64,000 nt of DNA. Source: Diphasiastrum complanatum. Lineage: Eukaryota; Streptophyta; Lycopodiopsida; Lycopodiales; Lycopodiaceae. The notes below the pieces were generated by a model. It was not told the DNA's origin. It saw only the letters and a program-made list of their open reading frames with translations, and searched no databases. A program made the translations under genes and the position numbers. Below are positions 1 to 10,784 of the stretch, piece by piece; the first letter of the stretch is position 1, and every line of letters starts with the position of its first letter. The stretch spans positions 86,288,032 through 86,352,031 of the forward strand of contig CM055092.1 of assembly GCA_029204225.1 (NCBI GenBank), read 5' to 3'.

Positions 1-1018
1 CTTTATATTTCAAATGTAATGAAAAAAAGATCATCATTTTGGTGCTTTATGTTGATGACATTATTATGACTAAAAATGACGATGAAGGCATAAGCAAAGT
101 AAAAGTTGATTTATCTAGTGAGTTCAAGATGGTAGATCTAGGCTTCCTAAAGTTTATACTTGGGATAGAAGTGTCTAAAAGTAGCAATTTACTTTCATAA
201 GTCAATCTAAGTATGCTACTTCCATTCTTGAAAGATTTGGTATGAAAGATTTTAAGGGGATTGACACCCCTATGGAGCATGTTGTGAAAGCAACTAATGA
301 AGGTGATGAAGCACCTTTGAGGACATCACCCTCTTTAGGAAGCTTATAGGGTCTCTAATCTATTTAACCATCACTAGACCTGACTTAAGTTTTTGTGCAA
401 GCAAGTTGAGTCAAAGTATGCAAGCTCCTTTAGTTCATCATTGGAAAAGTGCCAAGAGAGTACTTAGATATGTTTCTAGTACTAGATTTTTTGGCATACT
501 TTATGAAGGATCTAACTTGCACTTGAGAGCCTACTCAGATTCAGATTTGCAGGTGACAAGATGGATAGAAAGTCCATTAGTGCATTTGCAACATTTCTTA
601 GTAGAGGAGTAATATCTTCGCTTTCCAAAAAGCAAGATACTATCTCACTATCTTCTTGTGAAGCCGAGTACAAGGCATTGACTTCAACAACCAAAGAGCT
701 CCTATGGCTAAGAAGACTCTCGATGGAGCCACATGTGCTAGAGGCCGAGGAGATCCCTTACATATTTTGTGACAATCAAGCTTCTCAACAAATTTCTTCA
801 AATCCTATCTTCCATGCTAGAACAAAGCATATTGAGATAGCTCACCATTTTGTGAGGGAGAAGGTACAGTCCAAAGAGGTGCAACTACATCATGTACCAT
901 CATCCGAATGCATAGTTGATATCTTAACCAAGCCATTTTTCAAAGATCCATTTTTCAAGTTAAGATATGCCCTTGGAAATATAGATAGATGTACATTAGA
1001 TTTGCCAAGTTAGAAGTG
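1..1018 (+). pseudogene. Ty1/copia pol fragment: RT C-terminus and RNase H
   Basis: Seen: the first 190 bases read into the reverse-transcriptase active-site motif YVDD (about 48-59) followed by a typical copia stretch (FKMVDLG..F.LGIEV). A frameshift near 200 and another between 540 and 570 break the frame. The last part (561-1013) is the copia RNase H domain, with RKSISAFATFL, SSCEAEYKAL (catalytic Glu) and FCDNQAS (catalytic Asp), ending in a normal C-terminus just before a purine-rich tract and an LTR start. The 5' part of the element lies outside the window. Frameshifts make it non-functional. The copia family assignment is secure; the lineage is not resolved. Confidence 0.9.
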
Positions 1019-1026
1019 AGGAGGAG
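1019..1026 (+). promoter_or_regulatory. Polypurine tract of the copia fragment
   Basis: A purine-rich run (gaggaggag) lies directly between the end of the RNase H frame and the TGTTG that opens the LTR. This is the expected plus-strand primer site. Assigned by position. Confidence 0.55.
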
Positions 1027-1886
1027 TGTTGAAAATTGTCACTTCTCACTTGATATTGTTATTGTAAATAAAGAGCAAACATTAGAACAATGTTGATGAT
1101 CTGATCTCACACGTGTGGAGCCTGTTCCCACATGTGAAAGAAAGTACTTTTCCTAGTTGTATATATCTAATTTGATTTTGTATCAATCTAGTTAGTGTGA
1201 ACATGATATGACTAGTTTTTAGTCAAGTTGACTAGTCACCTAGAAATTAGCTTTTCCTTGCATGTGCATGAGTAAATGCTCCCACATGGCAAGTGGATGT
1301 TCACACATTTGTATAGAGTTCTAGAAGATAAGAGTTGACCATTTTCCTTAGATCCTATTTTGTAGGGAATATTCCTATATTCTAGGAGACTAGCTCTTTG
1401 GATTTCAGTCATATTCTAGAAGGTCAACTTTGGATAAGGATCAAGGATGGATCAAATGGATAGATCTGAGTGATGTGGCACTCTTCACACGTGTGAAGAC
1501 CTACTGGACTGTACTAGACTTGCGGATGTACTTGATCCATAAAAGGATCATCATTTTGCTAATGAGATTGATGACATTTTTGCATTCTACACTTTTGTGA
1601 GATTTCTAGTCGTTAGTTTTGTGATTTCTATGAATGATTGCTATCAAGAACTATAGTACTTGTTGTTTCAGGTTCAGGCCGTACTGTGGATAGTGCTCCA
1701 CATGTGCGAGGCCGCCTTCACTAATTTATGATGTGTTGATCCATTGCTCTTGCTTAAATCTAAGTGTAGTGAATCTAGATCAAGATCTAATGTGTAGAAC
1801 TTGATAGATCCATTGATTAGGCAACCAATAACTCTCTATGATTGTTAAGTACAATCATTATTGTCCTTTAAACTAAAATTTTATCA
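1027..1886 (+). repeat. 3' LTR of the copia fragment
   Basis: Starts TGTTG right after the polypurine tract and is taken to end at TTTTATCA near 1886. The right end is an estimate: no partner LTR is in the window and no target duplication was found. It contains several CACACGTGTG or CACATGTG palindromes (1108-1117, 1129-1136, 1486-1495, about 1699) that recur in other LTR-like segments here. Its last 150 bases resemble 8870-9005, suggesting related LTR families. Confidence 0.55.
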
Positions 1887-2003
1887 GTTCCCACGTGTGA
1901 AAGAAAGTACTTTTCATATTTGTAAATATCTAATTTGATTTTGTATCAATCAAGTCAAGTGTGAACATGATATGACTAGTTTTTAGTCAAGTTGACTAGT
2001 CAC
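1887..2003 (+). repeat. Second copy of an internal LTR segment
   Basis: This 117-bp stretch repeats 1124-1239 of the adjacent LTR in the same orientation with a handful of differences. It runs straight into an antisense copia gag fragment, so it looks like a truncated second LTR joined to rearranged DNA. Confidence 0.7.
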
Positions 2004-2490
2004 TGCTCCTCCCCTTTGGCTTGTCCTTGGTGAATAAAGCTTTGTCCTCTCCACCATCCTTCAATGAGAGCTTGTTGATTCTCAAGACCTTGTTCTCTTG
2101 CCTACATTCTTCAGCATTAAGGACTACTTGAAGTGCCTCCAAGCTTGGAAGCTCCTCCTTGATTGCATAGGATTGTACAATGTTGTCAAACTCATCTTTC
2201 AATCCATAAAGGATGACTTGTACTAACTCACTTTGATTGATATAATCTCCTATCCATGCAAGCTCTCTTTGAAGACCCTTCACTCTCATGACCAAGTTTG
2301 AGGCACTCTCATCACTATTTTGGTAGCTTTGCAAGATTTTATTCTTAGGAGTGAGCAATCTAGAAGTGTTCTTGGCCTCATAAATGGCTTTGAGAGTGTC
2401 CCAAGCCTCCTTGGTCGAGGTGCAAGTACTAATCTCTCGCAACACGTCATTAGAAATATTCATCTTGTACTTTGGTGCATCGATACGTGG
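1996..2490 (-). pseudogene. Copia gag fragment (UBN2-like), antisense
   Basis: On the minus strand this reads as the middle of a copia gag: DVLREISTCTSTKEAWDTL, then a leucine-rich stretch (LLTPKNKILQSY) and LVMRVKGLQRELAWIG, ending in a charged tail. This is the plant gag-polypeptide fold seen before the zinc knuckle. It is open for 155 residues but has neither the N-terminus nor the CCHC knuckle, and is opposite in orientation to the copia RT fragment at 1-1018, so the two pieces were rearranged or come from different insertions. Confidence 0.75.
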
Positions 2491-3781
2491 AATTCTTCAT
2501 TCCATTCGTGGAGGAGTCGGATTAGAAGATTCAACACAGTCGCGAGACATGATGCAGAATATAGATGAGCAGGGCATGACTGTACTTGACAAAAAGGGCA
2601 GGTTGCTTGCAGAATGGATAGTGTAGGACAAAAATTGGTCTTCCTGATTGTTATAGAATTTGCGGACAGGCTGAGAAATTGTGGAGAGGCTAATAAATCT
2701 AACTGTAATACTCGCGAATTCTGAAAAAGGTTTCTGAATGTCAGAATAGTGATTTTTTTAGATTTTTTGAAAAAAAAATTGGCGTTTCAAAATTTGCGGA
2801 TAGTACAGGAAAATCGTGCTCTATGAGGATGAATTCTTAGGCTGGATGGCGAATTCTAACGAAGAGGTTTGACTGGAAGATAGGGAATATAGAGAAAATT
2901 GTGATGTTTTGACAATAAACGGGCAAAATCTATGAGATAGAATTCGCGGAGCTGCTGAAGGACTGATCTTAATGAGATCTAGCCTCAGTGAAATCGTCGA
3001 ATTCTAGGACAAAGATTTTGATGAGAAATAAGGGATTTTGACAGTATATCAGGCTGTTTTCTCAAAATCTGACTATGGTCAGAATTCGTGGAGGTGATAA
3101 AATGAAAGATCAGGGTCTGTTAGGGCTGCAGACAGACTGGCAAATTTTGATATACCTTTTTGGTTGTGAAAAAGGTCACTTGGGTCACTTATTTTGAAGA
3201 AAATGCCCAAGTTGACTCTTTTGTTGCTTCTCCCCGGTTTGAGAAGTTACAAGGCAAATCTAGCCAAATATGGTTGGATATTTGAGGGAAATCCTCTCCA
3301 AAACATGAGTGGTGTGTGTGTTTTTGAACCTAACAAATCTAAACAAAACTGCACATTATCACCACAATACCAAACATACAAATATTTTAGTGAATCAAAT
3401 CTGTATAGAGTCATCACAGTCAAACATATCATATTGACCGAATCTAATAACCAGCAAAATCTCCGAGTTCAGGAGAATTTGTTCACATGCATCCATCCAC
3501 AACAACAACCGTGTTAGAACAGAGACATTATTGTGGGAACTACAAGTGTCTACACATACTCTCAATTGTTATCCGTGTCGCAACAAGTAGTCATTGCCAA
3601 GTTAGGTGACTCTAATTTTCTCCATATCATGAGTAAAAAGTCGGACATTGTTTCAACTTTACTCAAAGTTACAAAAATTATAAGGTTGACAATTATGTAT
3701 AATCAGTGCTTGAAAGCCAACAATTACAATAGTGCGACTAAAGTAGACAATTACATCCAGACTAGTTTTATAGTAGAGTTC
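2491..3781. other. Unassigned, retrotransposon-derived leader-like DNA
   Basis: No gene recognised. From 2495 to 3110 the sequence GAATTCGYGGA and variants recur irregularly (about 2500, 2660, 2713, 2850, 2940, 3080), often followed by a CTGA-like triplet, which looks like a decayed repeat-rich retroelement leader. 3190-3517 is open on both strands but resembles no family I know. Confidence 0.4.
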
Positions 3782-3888
3782 AAAACTATCTGCCATTATC
3801 CTTTTCAAAATGCTTATCGGAACACCATCCCTTTTTCTAAGTAACAGCTTAAAAGAATGTTTATTGCACTGTCAATTTCAAATTGTCA
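3782..3888 (+). repeat. Left arm of a 107-bp inverted repeat
   Basis: Matches the reverse complement of 9007-9113 with few differences. The + strand here encodes a C-terminal tail (HYPFQNAYRNTIPFSK, then TAA), and the minus strand of the other arm encodes the same tail with one substitution (R to Q). The shared unit is therefore the end of a coding sequence plus about 45 bp of 3' flank. Confidence 0.85.
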
Positions 3889-4424
3889 CGACATTACTAT
3901 CCACAAATAAGTATATATAGACTTTGACACATATAGGTCTAATCCAAGTCTAGTGAAGTCTAGATTGTGTTGCAATTTGTTTCAACTCATTTGGATGTGT
4001 CTTGTGGAAGTTATAGCCATTTGAATAGCGGTGGGTAGGGCACCCAACCTGGTTGGACACATCAAGTTTGCCTCATAACTAGCTTGCTTGATAAAAAAAA
4101 ACTCATGTTTTTGCTTGCCAATCTAGGTGTGATTTTGAGGCCATAGCCACATAGATTTGGGTTTTCTGTGGTATCTTAGAGTGCCCCACATGTGCTTAGA
4201 AGAAGTTGGATCAAAATCTTGTGGTGCCTCATCTTTGAAAAGAAGCTAGATCTAGATTGAGAGAGATTTTCATAGCTATTGAGATTGAACTCTCATATTT
4301 TTTGCAAGATCTCAATTTGGTTTTGGTTGGACACCATTATCAAATCCTTTTTTGAGAGATAAGCAATATTTGAACTTGTTTTTGAATCCATTACAAGTCA
4401 ATTTCTCAAGTGATTATAGCATCC
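3889..4424 (+). other. Leader-like DNA upstream of a copia gag
   Basis: Non-coding, AT-rich, ending at the ATG of a copia gag start. It resembles the untranslated leader of a copia element, but I see no primer-binding site or LTR end, so the 5' boundary is unknown. Confidence 0.35.
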
Positions 4425-4577
4425 ATGGGGTCTTTTCTCTTGGAGCAAGGTGAGAGATTGAACACCTCCAACTATTCCATTTGGAAGGTGAGGATGGAAT
4501 CAATTTTAATTCTCCAAGATGTGATGGACATTGTACTTGGACTTGAGGAGGAGCCTCAAGTGCTTCATGATGTGCAG
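4425..4577 (+). pseudogene. Copia gag N-terminus, fused to gypsy sequence
   Basis: ATG at 4425 opens a typical plant copia gag N-terminus: LNTSNYSIWKVRMESIL followed by DIVLGLEEEPQV. After about 50 residues the homology stops at roughly 4577, and the sequence changes, in a different frame, to a gypsy gag zinc-knuckle region. The copia part is a stump; the joint is a chimera of two retrotransposon superfamilies. Confidence 0.75.
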
Positions 4578-6896
4578 GTAAACATCCTAGTATTCGCTGC
4601 CCAAATAAACTCCGCTTTCCTCCAGCTTGTGAAAACTGTGGTATTGAACATCATGTAAAGGACTGCCCATCCCGATCTAAGCCAACCACTCCTGTATGTT
4701 CAGTGCAAGTAGAAACCTTACCAATCGAAACACATCCTGCTTGGGTCTTGACTCGGGCACAAACCCAACGCCAAACCCCTACACTTGCACCCAACAAAAC
4801 TCAACCGTAGGTGGTTCCTCCAAGTGATGATTCAACCCCGATAGTTTATCCTCACCCATCTGAAGCAATTCGGCTGCATCATGAGTATCGCCAACAAATC
4901 CGCAATGCCGACCAACCATCTTCCTCTTCCCCCCTTCCATGTACTTTGGAAGCATGCTAGCCAGTGGAAAAAATAGATCCAATCCCATACCACCACCACT
5001 ATTGATGAGTTGCCTGAAATGCCCTTACATCTAACCAATCCACTCAGCAAATGAGGCAACATCAAAATCCTAGCTACCCATCATCAATCCCGTGAAGTTT
5101 TAGTAGTACTCGATGGAGGTTCCAGGGATAATATCATTTCCACATCCCTCATGATGGAATGGAATCTGAGAGACAAGCTAGCCAAACCTACTTGTCAGCT
5201 TCGAATCGCTGATCAAAGTGTGGTCCGACCTACCGGTTTCCTTCCGCACGTGCTGATCAAACTAGGATCTTGTAGTACTTGATATTCCCAATAATGCCTA
5301 TTCTTATGAGTTACTACTTGGTCATCCGTGGCTCACCAATGCATGAGTCGTTCATGACTGGAGCAAAGGCCGAGTCACTTTTGGTAATGGTGACAGTTCT
5401 GTCACCATTAGCTCAACGGGTAAACTCAAACCTACACGCATCCATGATGAGGGATCCTCAACCACCAACTCAGTATTTGAGCCATACCAGTCCAGCCATG
5501 AAAAAGGTCATTATGTTAAATCTACTGATATCATAAACTGGAGTCACAGTCTAGCTACCATTGATTGTGTGAATGCCGATTACTGTGCTCAACATCAGGA
5601 TAATTGTACCTCTCCACACCCGATCGATCACGACCAATTACCTGATTTGGATACACCCATCATCAATACCAATTTTATTGATATTCTTCCAAACCATGAT
5701 GAGCAGCTAAATGTTGCATGGCTACTTACTAATGAATCAGACGATTTATTCATTGATGACGAAAACGAAGGCCCTACACAAACCATAACCCTTTCCCTGA
5801 GTGAGCCAAATGAAACCAACGAATATCTTGTCCAAGTCGGAGCTCATCTCAATCGCGAACAACGAAGACGGCTGGAAAAGCTCCTACAAAAATATCGACA
5901 TATCTTTGCCTAGACCTATAGAGACATGAAAGGCGTCTCACCCCAAGTAGTTGTGCATCGTATCCCACTTAAACGGGGTGCGAGGCCCACTGCGAGTCAT
6001 CCATACAGATGCAATTCCATCTATAAGGCCAAGATCAAAGAAGAATTACAACGCCTCTTAGACGCGAGATTTATCTATGAAATTGAGCATACTGAGTGGG
6101 TCTCCCCAATTGTTATCATCCCCAAGAAAAATGGAAAACTCCGGATCTATGTCGATTTTAAGAAACTTAACGCCGTCACTGAACGTGATCATTTTTCACT
6201 ACCTTTCGGAGAATCCATCTTAGAAAATCTAGCAGGAGATGAGGCTTACTCCTTCTTAGATGGCTTTAGCGGATATAATATGATCCAAATCGCTGAAGAA
6301 GATCAACACAAAATCGCCTTTGCCACAGAATGGGGAACCTTCTGCTGGAAAGTCATGCCTTTTGGTCTCTGCAATGCTCCTAGCACCTTCCAACGTGTTA
6401 TGCAAGCGGCCTTTTCTCAGCAGATGGGCGATACCTTAGAAGTTTACTTGGACGATTTAGGAGCACATTCCAAAGAAATACATCATCTGTCTGTGCTCAA
6501 AAAATTTTTTATCCAATGTCAACGCTTTGGTATCTCTCTTAATCCTAAAAAATGCCAGATTTGGGTAACCCATGGTATTGTGTTAGGACATATTATCTCA
6601 CGAAATGGCATTGCCACTGACCCTGAAAAGATCCTTATCATTCAAAATCTACCGGAACCGCGTACAATACGTGAAGTTTACTCCTTCCTTGGCCATGCCA
6701 ACTACTATCGGTGCTTTACTTTCGATTTCGCTAACAAAGCACGCTTAATCTACAAAGTAGTTGTAGTTCCCAAATGGACGGATGAACAACGCGTCGCCTT
6801 TAATCACCTCAAAGAAGCCCTTACCAATGCACCCATCCTCCGGGCTCTTGATTATTCTAAAGAATTCCATGTGCATACCGATGCATCCAAATGGAT
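4577..6896 (+). pseudogene. Ty3/gypsy gag-knuckle, protease and reverse transcriptase, truncated in RNase H
   Basis: Order of domains: a CCHC-like knuckle CENCGIEHHVKDC (about 4611-4650; one residue shorter than the canonical CX2CX4HX4C), a VLTRAQ motif, an aspartic protease with DGGS at 5112-5123 (usually D-S/T-G), the LLLGHPWL strand, a long acidic linker, then reverse transcriptase from about 5926 with LDGFSGYNMI, MPFGLCNAPSTF and the active site YLDDL (6445-6459). It ends in the first strand of RNase H (EFHVHTDASK, to 6893), after which homology stops. In-frame stops occur near 4808, 5268 and 5911. It is a relative of the 12.2-kb gypsy element at 43.9-56.1 kb, sharing knuckle context, VLTRAQ, the protease C-terminus and EFHVHTDASK, but it keeps the RT. 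Confidence 0.9.
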
Positions 6897-7526
6897 TTCA
6901 ACCTCTCACCTTGCATATCACTCCTTAATCTATGATTTTTGGCAATATCTCTCTCAACTTTGACATGTACTCAAAAAATCAGAGAAACACATTTAATACA
7001 CCTGAATCAAGTTTCAAATTAAATTATTTAGATGATCTAATCCAAGAACAAATCACAGGAATAGAATCTCTATAGAAAAAGCTTGAATATGCACTAAAAA
7101 TCTCTAAATTTGGGTGTATGATACAAATTATGCATCAATTTGAATTTTCTAAACCAAAACAAGTTCAGTATGGGCCCACACGTGTGGAAGGTACAGCTAC
7201 AGCCTACAACAAGTTTTGGTAGAAAAAAATTGAATCTAGCTATCAATTCAAACTCTCTACCTCAAAATTAGCTAGTTTCCACAAACTTGCTAATTTGGGA
7301 GATTTAGCATCAAACTGAAACATAAGGCTCCAAAACTGGTATTGTATGTTCTAGCATGTGTGAAAAGTACCCCTGCAGCCCACAACAAGTTTTTGTCCAT
7401 AAATTTTGAGTATACCTATCCTATCCAACTTGCCACATCAAAAATTAGCTAGTTTCCAAATACTTGCTAATTTGGGCTTAGTTTTGGATCAACCCCATCA
7501 AATCTTTATAAATCCTCTTGTACTTG
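6897..7526 (-). other. Untranslated leader of a minus-strand LTR element
   Basis: Lies just inside the primer-binding site at 7527-7538 and contains no reading frame of note. A CACACGTGTG palindrome is at 7177-7186. Read on the minus strand it is the expected 5' leader. Confidence 0.45.
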
Positions 7527-7538
7527 GCTCTGATACCA
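7527..7538 (-). promoter_or_regulatory. Primer-binding site (initiator tRNA-Met type)
   Basis: The minus strand reads TGGTATCAGAGC, the standard complement of the 3' end of plant initiator tRNA-Met. It directly follows an LTR end in CCACA. This fixes the orientation (minus) and the inner edge of the LTR at 7539. Confidence 0.85.
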
Positions 7539-9005
7539 TGTGGAAAATCTGAAAAATTGGACCAAGAATGGATCCTAAAATGATCCACAAGAGTGATTGG
7601 ATGTTAGAGACAATTGATCTACCAATCTACACAAGATTTAGATCCAAATTTAGATGAGAAAATCTAACAAGAACAATCATAAATGAATGGGAATTGTACT
7701 TGCTGGTTTCACACGTGTGAAAACTTGTCAGAGTAAAAACTATAGCCTGAAATCAAAGTACAATATGATAGGAACTCAAAACTATCAAGACAAATGATGA
7801 AATTGACAAGAATTGCCTCCAAAACCAAGATTGGTGTTGCTTGTTGATTATGGCCAAATGTGGCTCTATATATACAAAAAGTGGGAGCTCGTGGTACATA
7901 TCATCCCTCTAATCTCACATGTGTGAGGGTGCTTTGTCATGTGATGATTCATCATGCAAAATTGACACTTGGACAAAACCTTTTATTTTGAGCACTTTTG
8001 GTCCATTTTTCTTCTATGTGGAGAACTAGGAAAAACTTCTAGAAGTGCAAATTCGACTTCCTCAGCTTATTCCACACGTGTGAGCAGACCTCTACACATG
8101 GGTTTTGACACCTAATCTCATGATGTGGCTTCATCACCCCAAGGCCTGTGAGCTCATCCCCTCCGTTTCGAGCGCCTCGTGCACGCCGCCCCGTCCCGCC
8201 CACCCGAAACAATCTCTAGATTGATGCCATGTGGCATATGACTAAAAAACATGATTTTGGCCTTTTTAGCCAATAGAACTTGATTTAAACTATATGTACA
8301 AGCTATATGATTGTACTACATGAAAAGTACATTTATTTCACATGTGCGAACAGGCTCCACACATGTGTAATCATCCTATATACATAGATTTGGCCTTGAC
8401 CAAGCATAATTTTTGCATTTTTCACATCTTTAACATTTCAACTTTCTCGCACTTTTCGGAGAAAATGAAAGAACTGGAGGTGCTCTTAAAACAAGTTTAA
8501 ACTGCCCTTAAAAGGTTGGCGAAGGTGTCTTTAACAGTTTAACCCTTAAAAATAGAGGAACTTCTAGAATTTTCTCTCTTCGCATTTTTCGAAAAAATGT
8601 GAAAAAAGGTGAAGGTGTTGAAAAAGTTAAACTGTTGAACTGTGAACAAGTTGACTTCTTCAAAAACAATCGAACGGAAGAAGTCGAAGGTAAAGTGTTG
8701 CAGTTTTCGGAAAGTGCAACACTTTACCTTCGACTTCTTCCGTTCAATTGTTAGATGGTCTTAAGCAAGCACCTAGAGCTTGGTACTCTAGGTTGAATAC
8801 CTTCCTCTACTATATAGGGACTGTTTCCACATGTGTGAGGCCTCTCATGATGTTTATTGATGTTCAACATGCTAAATAGTTAAGAATCCACATCTAGATC
8901 TTAATCTAATCAATGGAACTGGTTAGATCACTTGATTTGGCAATCAACACCTCTTGAAGATTGGTTAGTACAATCAATCATTGTCCTAAAATCAGAAAAT
9001 TCACA
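7539..9005 (-). repeat. 5' LTR of a minus-strand retrotransposon
   Basis: On the minus strand it starts TGTGAATTTT and ends TTTTCCACA, followed at once by the primer-binding site. Length is 1467 bp. It contains several CACRTGTG palindromes (7710-7719, 7916-7925, 8073-8082, near 8340, 8360 and 8830) and a 38-bp hairpin (8665-8752). No matching 3' LTR is present; the element is incomplete. Leader plus long LTR without coding sequence resembles a LARD-type or copia-derived non-autonomous element. Confidence 0.7.
8665..8752. repeat. Near-perfect 38-bp inverted repeat with 12-nt loop
   Basis: Left arm 8665-8702 and right arm 8715-8752 are reverse complements at 37 of 38 positions (the mismatch is near the outer end, G versus A). 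The spacer is GTTTTCGGAAAG. A transcript of the LTR would fold into a long hairpin here. Confidence 0.9.
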
Positions 9006-9006
9006 C

Positions 9007-9113
9007 TGACAATTTGAAATTGACAGTGCAAAAAACATTTTTCTAAGTTGTTACTTAGAAAAAGGGATGGTGTTCTGATAAGCATTTTGAAAAGGGTAAT
9101 GGCGATAGTTTGC
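9007..9113 (-). repeat. Right arm of the 107-bp inverted repeat
   Basis: Reverse-complement partner of 3782-3888. Its inner end lies one base outside the LTR terminus at 9005. It encodes the C-terminal tail of the broken reading frame described for 9051-10009. Confidence 0.85.
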
Positions 9114-10009
9114 ATGGAGGGGAGCTAGCCTGTGCGTGGCTTCTTGTTGGAGCTCCTGGACTTTTGTTGAGGCATCTATGGCTATCTTTGAGAGGCCCGT
9201 ACTGTAGTTTTGAAGGCTCTCTTTGTGCTCTTTCAACTGGAGGACCTCATCCTTTTGTGCCTGCTCATTTTGATTGGCCAATTGCAAGTCTTGCTGGAGT
9301 TTGGTGAGTTCTGTTCGAAGCGTTGTATTGTCTGTTGCCAGTTTGACTATCCGAATGTCCAACATTGCTTTGGCCACCACCACTTCCTAGACAAAAGTGC
9401 CCAAAAGTTGGTGCGCTGAAGATAAATTCGTGGGGACCGCCGGTGTGTGTTTTGATGCGTGTTGTGGCTGTTGTGGTGGTGGAATAATCTGCACATCGAC
9501 AACAACATCATCTTCTATGAGCGTTGCAGGCTCGACCATATCCTCCGATTGTGTAGGATCAGCACGCTGAAGAGATCTGGTGATGGGCGTGAGGATGGGT
9601 TGCTCAAATGGGTGAACAAGGGGGATGGAAGGAAACACAAGGTTGTGTCAAGAATGGAGGTACGTGTCGGAGAAGATTTACCAAAAAGGTTCATTCAGAG
9701 GAGGGTGTTAAGTGAGATTTGTGAGTGCTCTGGATTTATTTGTGCAAATGAGATGGAAATGGGAGGAGGGATGGAAGAAGTGATGGTGATGGAAGATGTG
9801 GATGAGGCGAGAATAGCGGATGAAGGTGGAGGAATTGGAATGACAAAAGCAGAAGTAGTGGTGGAAGAAAGTGGGAAAATAGAAGTTGTAAATTCAGGTT
9901 GTGAGGGGGCTATGTGTTGTCGGGTGTTAGGAGGGCTAGATGAAGATGATGTAGACCATTGGCCATTGGCTACGTAGACCATCAATCGCCCATTGGCTAC
10001 GTAGACCAT
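9051..10009 (-). pseudogene. Unrecognised protein: Pro/Ser-rich region, coiled coil, conserved tail
   Basis: Minus-strand reading frame in two joined parts. 9695-10009 is Ser/Thr/Pro-rich (SSTTTSAFVIPIPPPSS). 9051-9638 is one frame broken by a TAG at 9384-9386 and contains a clear heptad-rich coiled coil (LATDNTTLRTELTKLQQDL, then LKEHKESLQNY) before the tail HYPFQNAYQNTIPFSK and a stop. The frame differs between the two parts, so a frameshift lies near 9650-9690. I do not recognise the family. A coiled coil with a proline-rich region suggests a transposon structural protein or a plant mobile-domain protein C-terminus; this is a guess. Confidence 0.4.
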
Positions 10010-10120
10010 CGGCCGCTTTGGCAGACTCTTGGCCGCAAACCTTGGCTGCCAGCTCTAAGCATCATCCGCATGTCTTGCGACCATTGGCCGCCACCCAAAC
10101 CATTGGTCGCCCGTCAACAA
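9955..10120. repeat. Short tandem repeat around ATTGGCTACGTAGACCATC
   Basis: A 19-bp unit occurs twice (about 9963 and 9991), followed by degenerate CATTGGCCGC-type copies to about 10120. GC content is higher than in the neighbouring DNA. Confidence 0.55.
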
Positions 10121-10136
10121 CGGGCTTACCCACTAG

Positions 10137-10276
10137 TATATACATAAACATACACATACACATACACATACACATAATCATAGACATGCACACACACATA
10201 TATATATATACATATACGAATACACACATATACACACCATTGGCAGACACACTATGCTAGTGTATGTGTGTGTGTG
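10137..10276. repeat. CA/TA/TG microsatellite
   Basis: Runs of CACATA, CACACA, TATATA and finally TGTGTG. The apparent reading frames on both strands here are products of the repeat. Confidence 0.9.
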
Positions 10277-10784
10277 TAAGGGAAAGCTCTTCAAGATCCT
10301 GCTTACAAGACAAACACACTATGGAAAAACCACCCAACCAAGTAGAAGCAACCAATCAACTCTAGGAGCTTCAGCCCCAAGCCAAGGAATAAGAAGCATG
10401 AAAGTAGAGTGAGAGCCTGGCAATGAATCAACCAAAAGGTGAGGTAGTAGGGCTAGTTTGGCCTCCTTAAGTAGAGCCTAGAATCCCATGTGCATGTGAT
10501 AATGCAAGGTCCCAACTCCCCTATATATAGATTCATCTATAATAGAGTCTCTATGCATGGATCCTTTATTCATAGATTGTTATTGATAACTCTACACATG
10601 CATACACTATCCCAAACTTTGTACTAACTCCATTTAGTGTGTTTTGGGCCTCACAAGGATATTAGTTACTTTCGGATCACGTCTAGTATGACGTGACATA
10701 ACTAACAGCTTTTTTCACTAGAGTACCGTGTGTATCCAAGGCTAGGAGTATACTGAATCCTATCTACTGGTCATGGACATGACA
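10275..10784 (-). repeat. 3' LTR of a minus-strand chromovirus
   Basis: On the minus strand it begins TGTCATGTCC directly after a polypurine tract (AAGGGGGAAGAA, about 10785-10796) and ends CCCTTACA, giving a TG...CA element of about 510 bp. About 285 bp of its 3' part recurs in the opposite orientation at 12163-12447, where it is followed by a primer-binding site; this confirms that it is an LTR. A minus-strand TATA-like motif (the complement of cctatatatag) lies near 10520-10530. Confidence 0.8.

Noticed and set aside
9459-9977. 172-codon + strand frame, Glu/Gly-rich
   Set aside because: Antisense of the Pro/Ser-rich minus-strand frame, which has the coiled coil and the tail shared with the other inverted-repeat arm.
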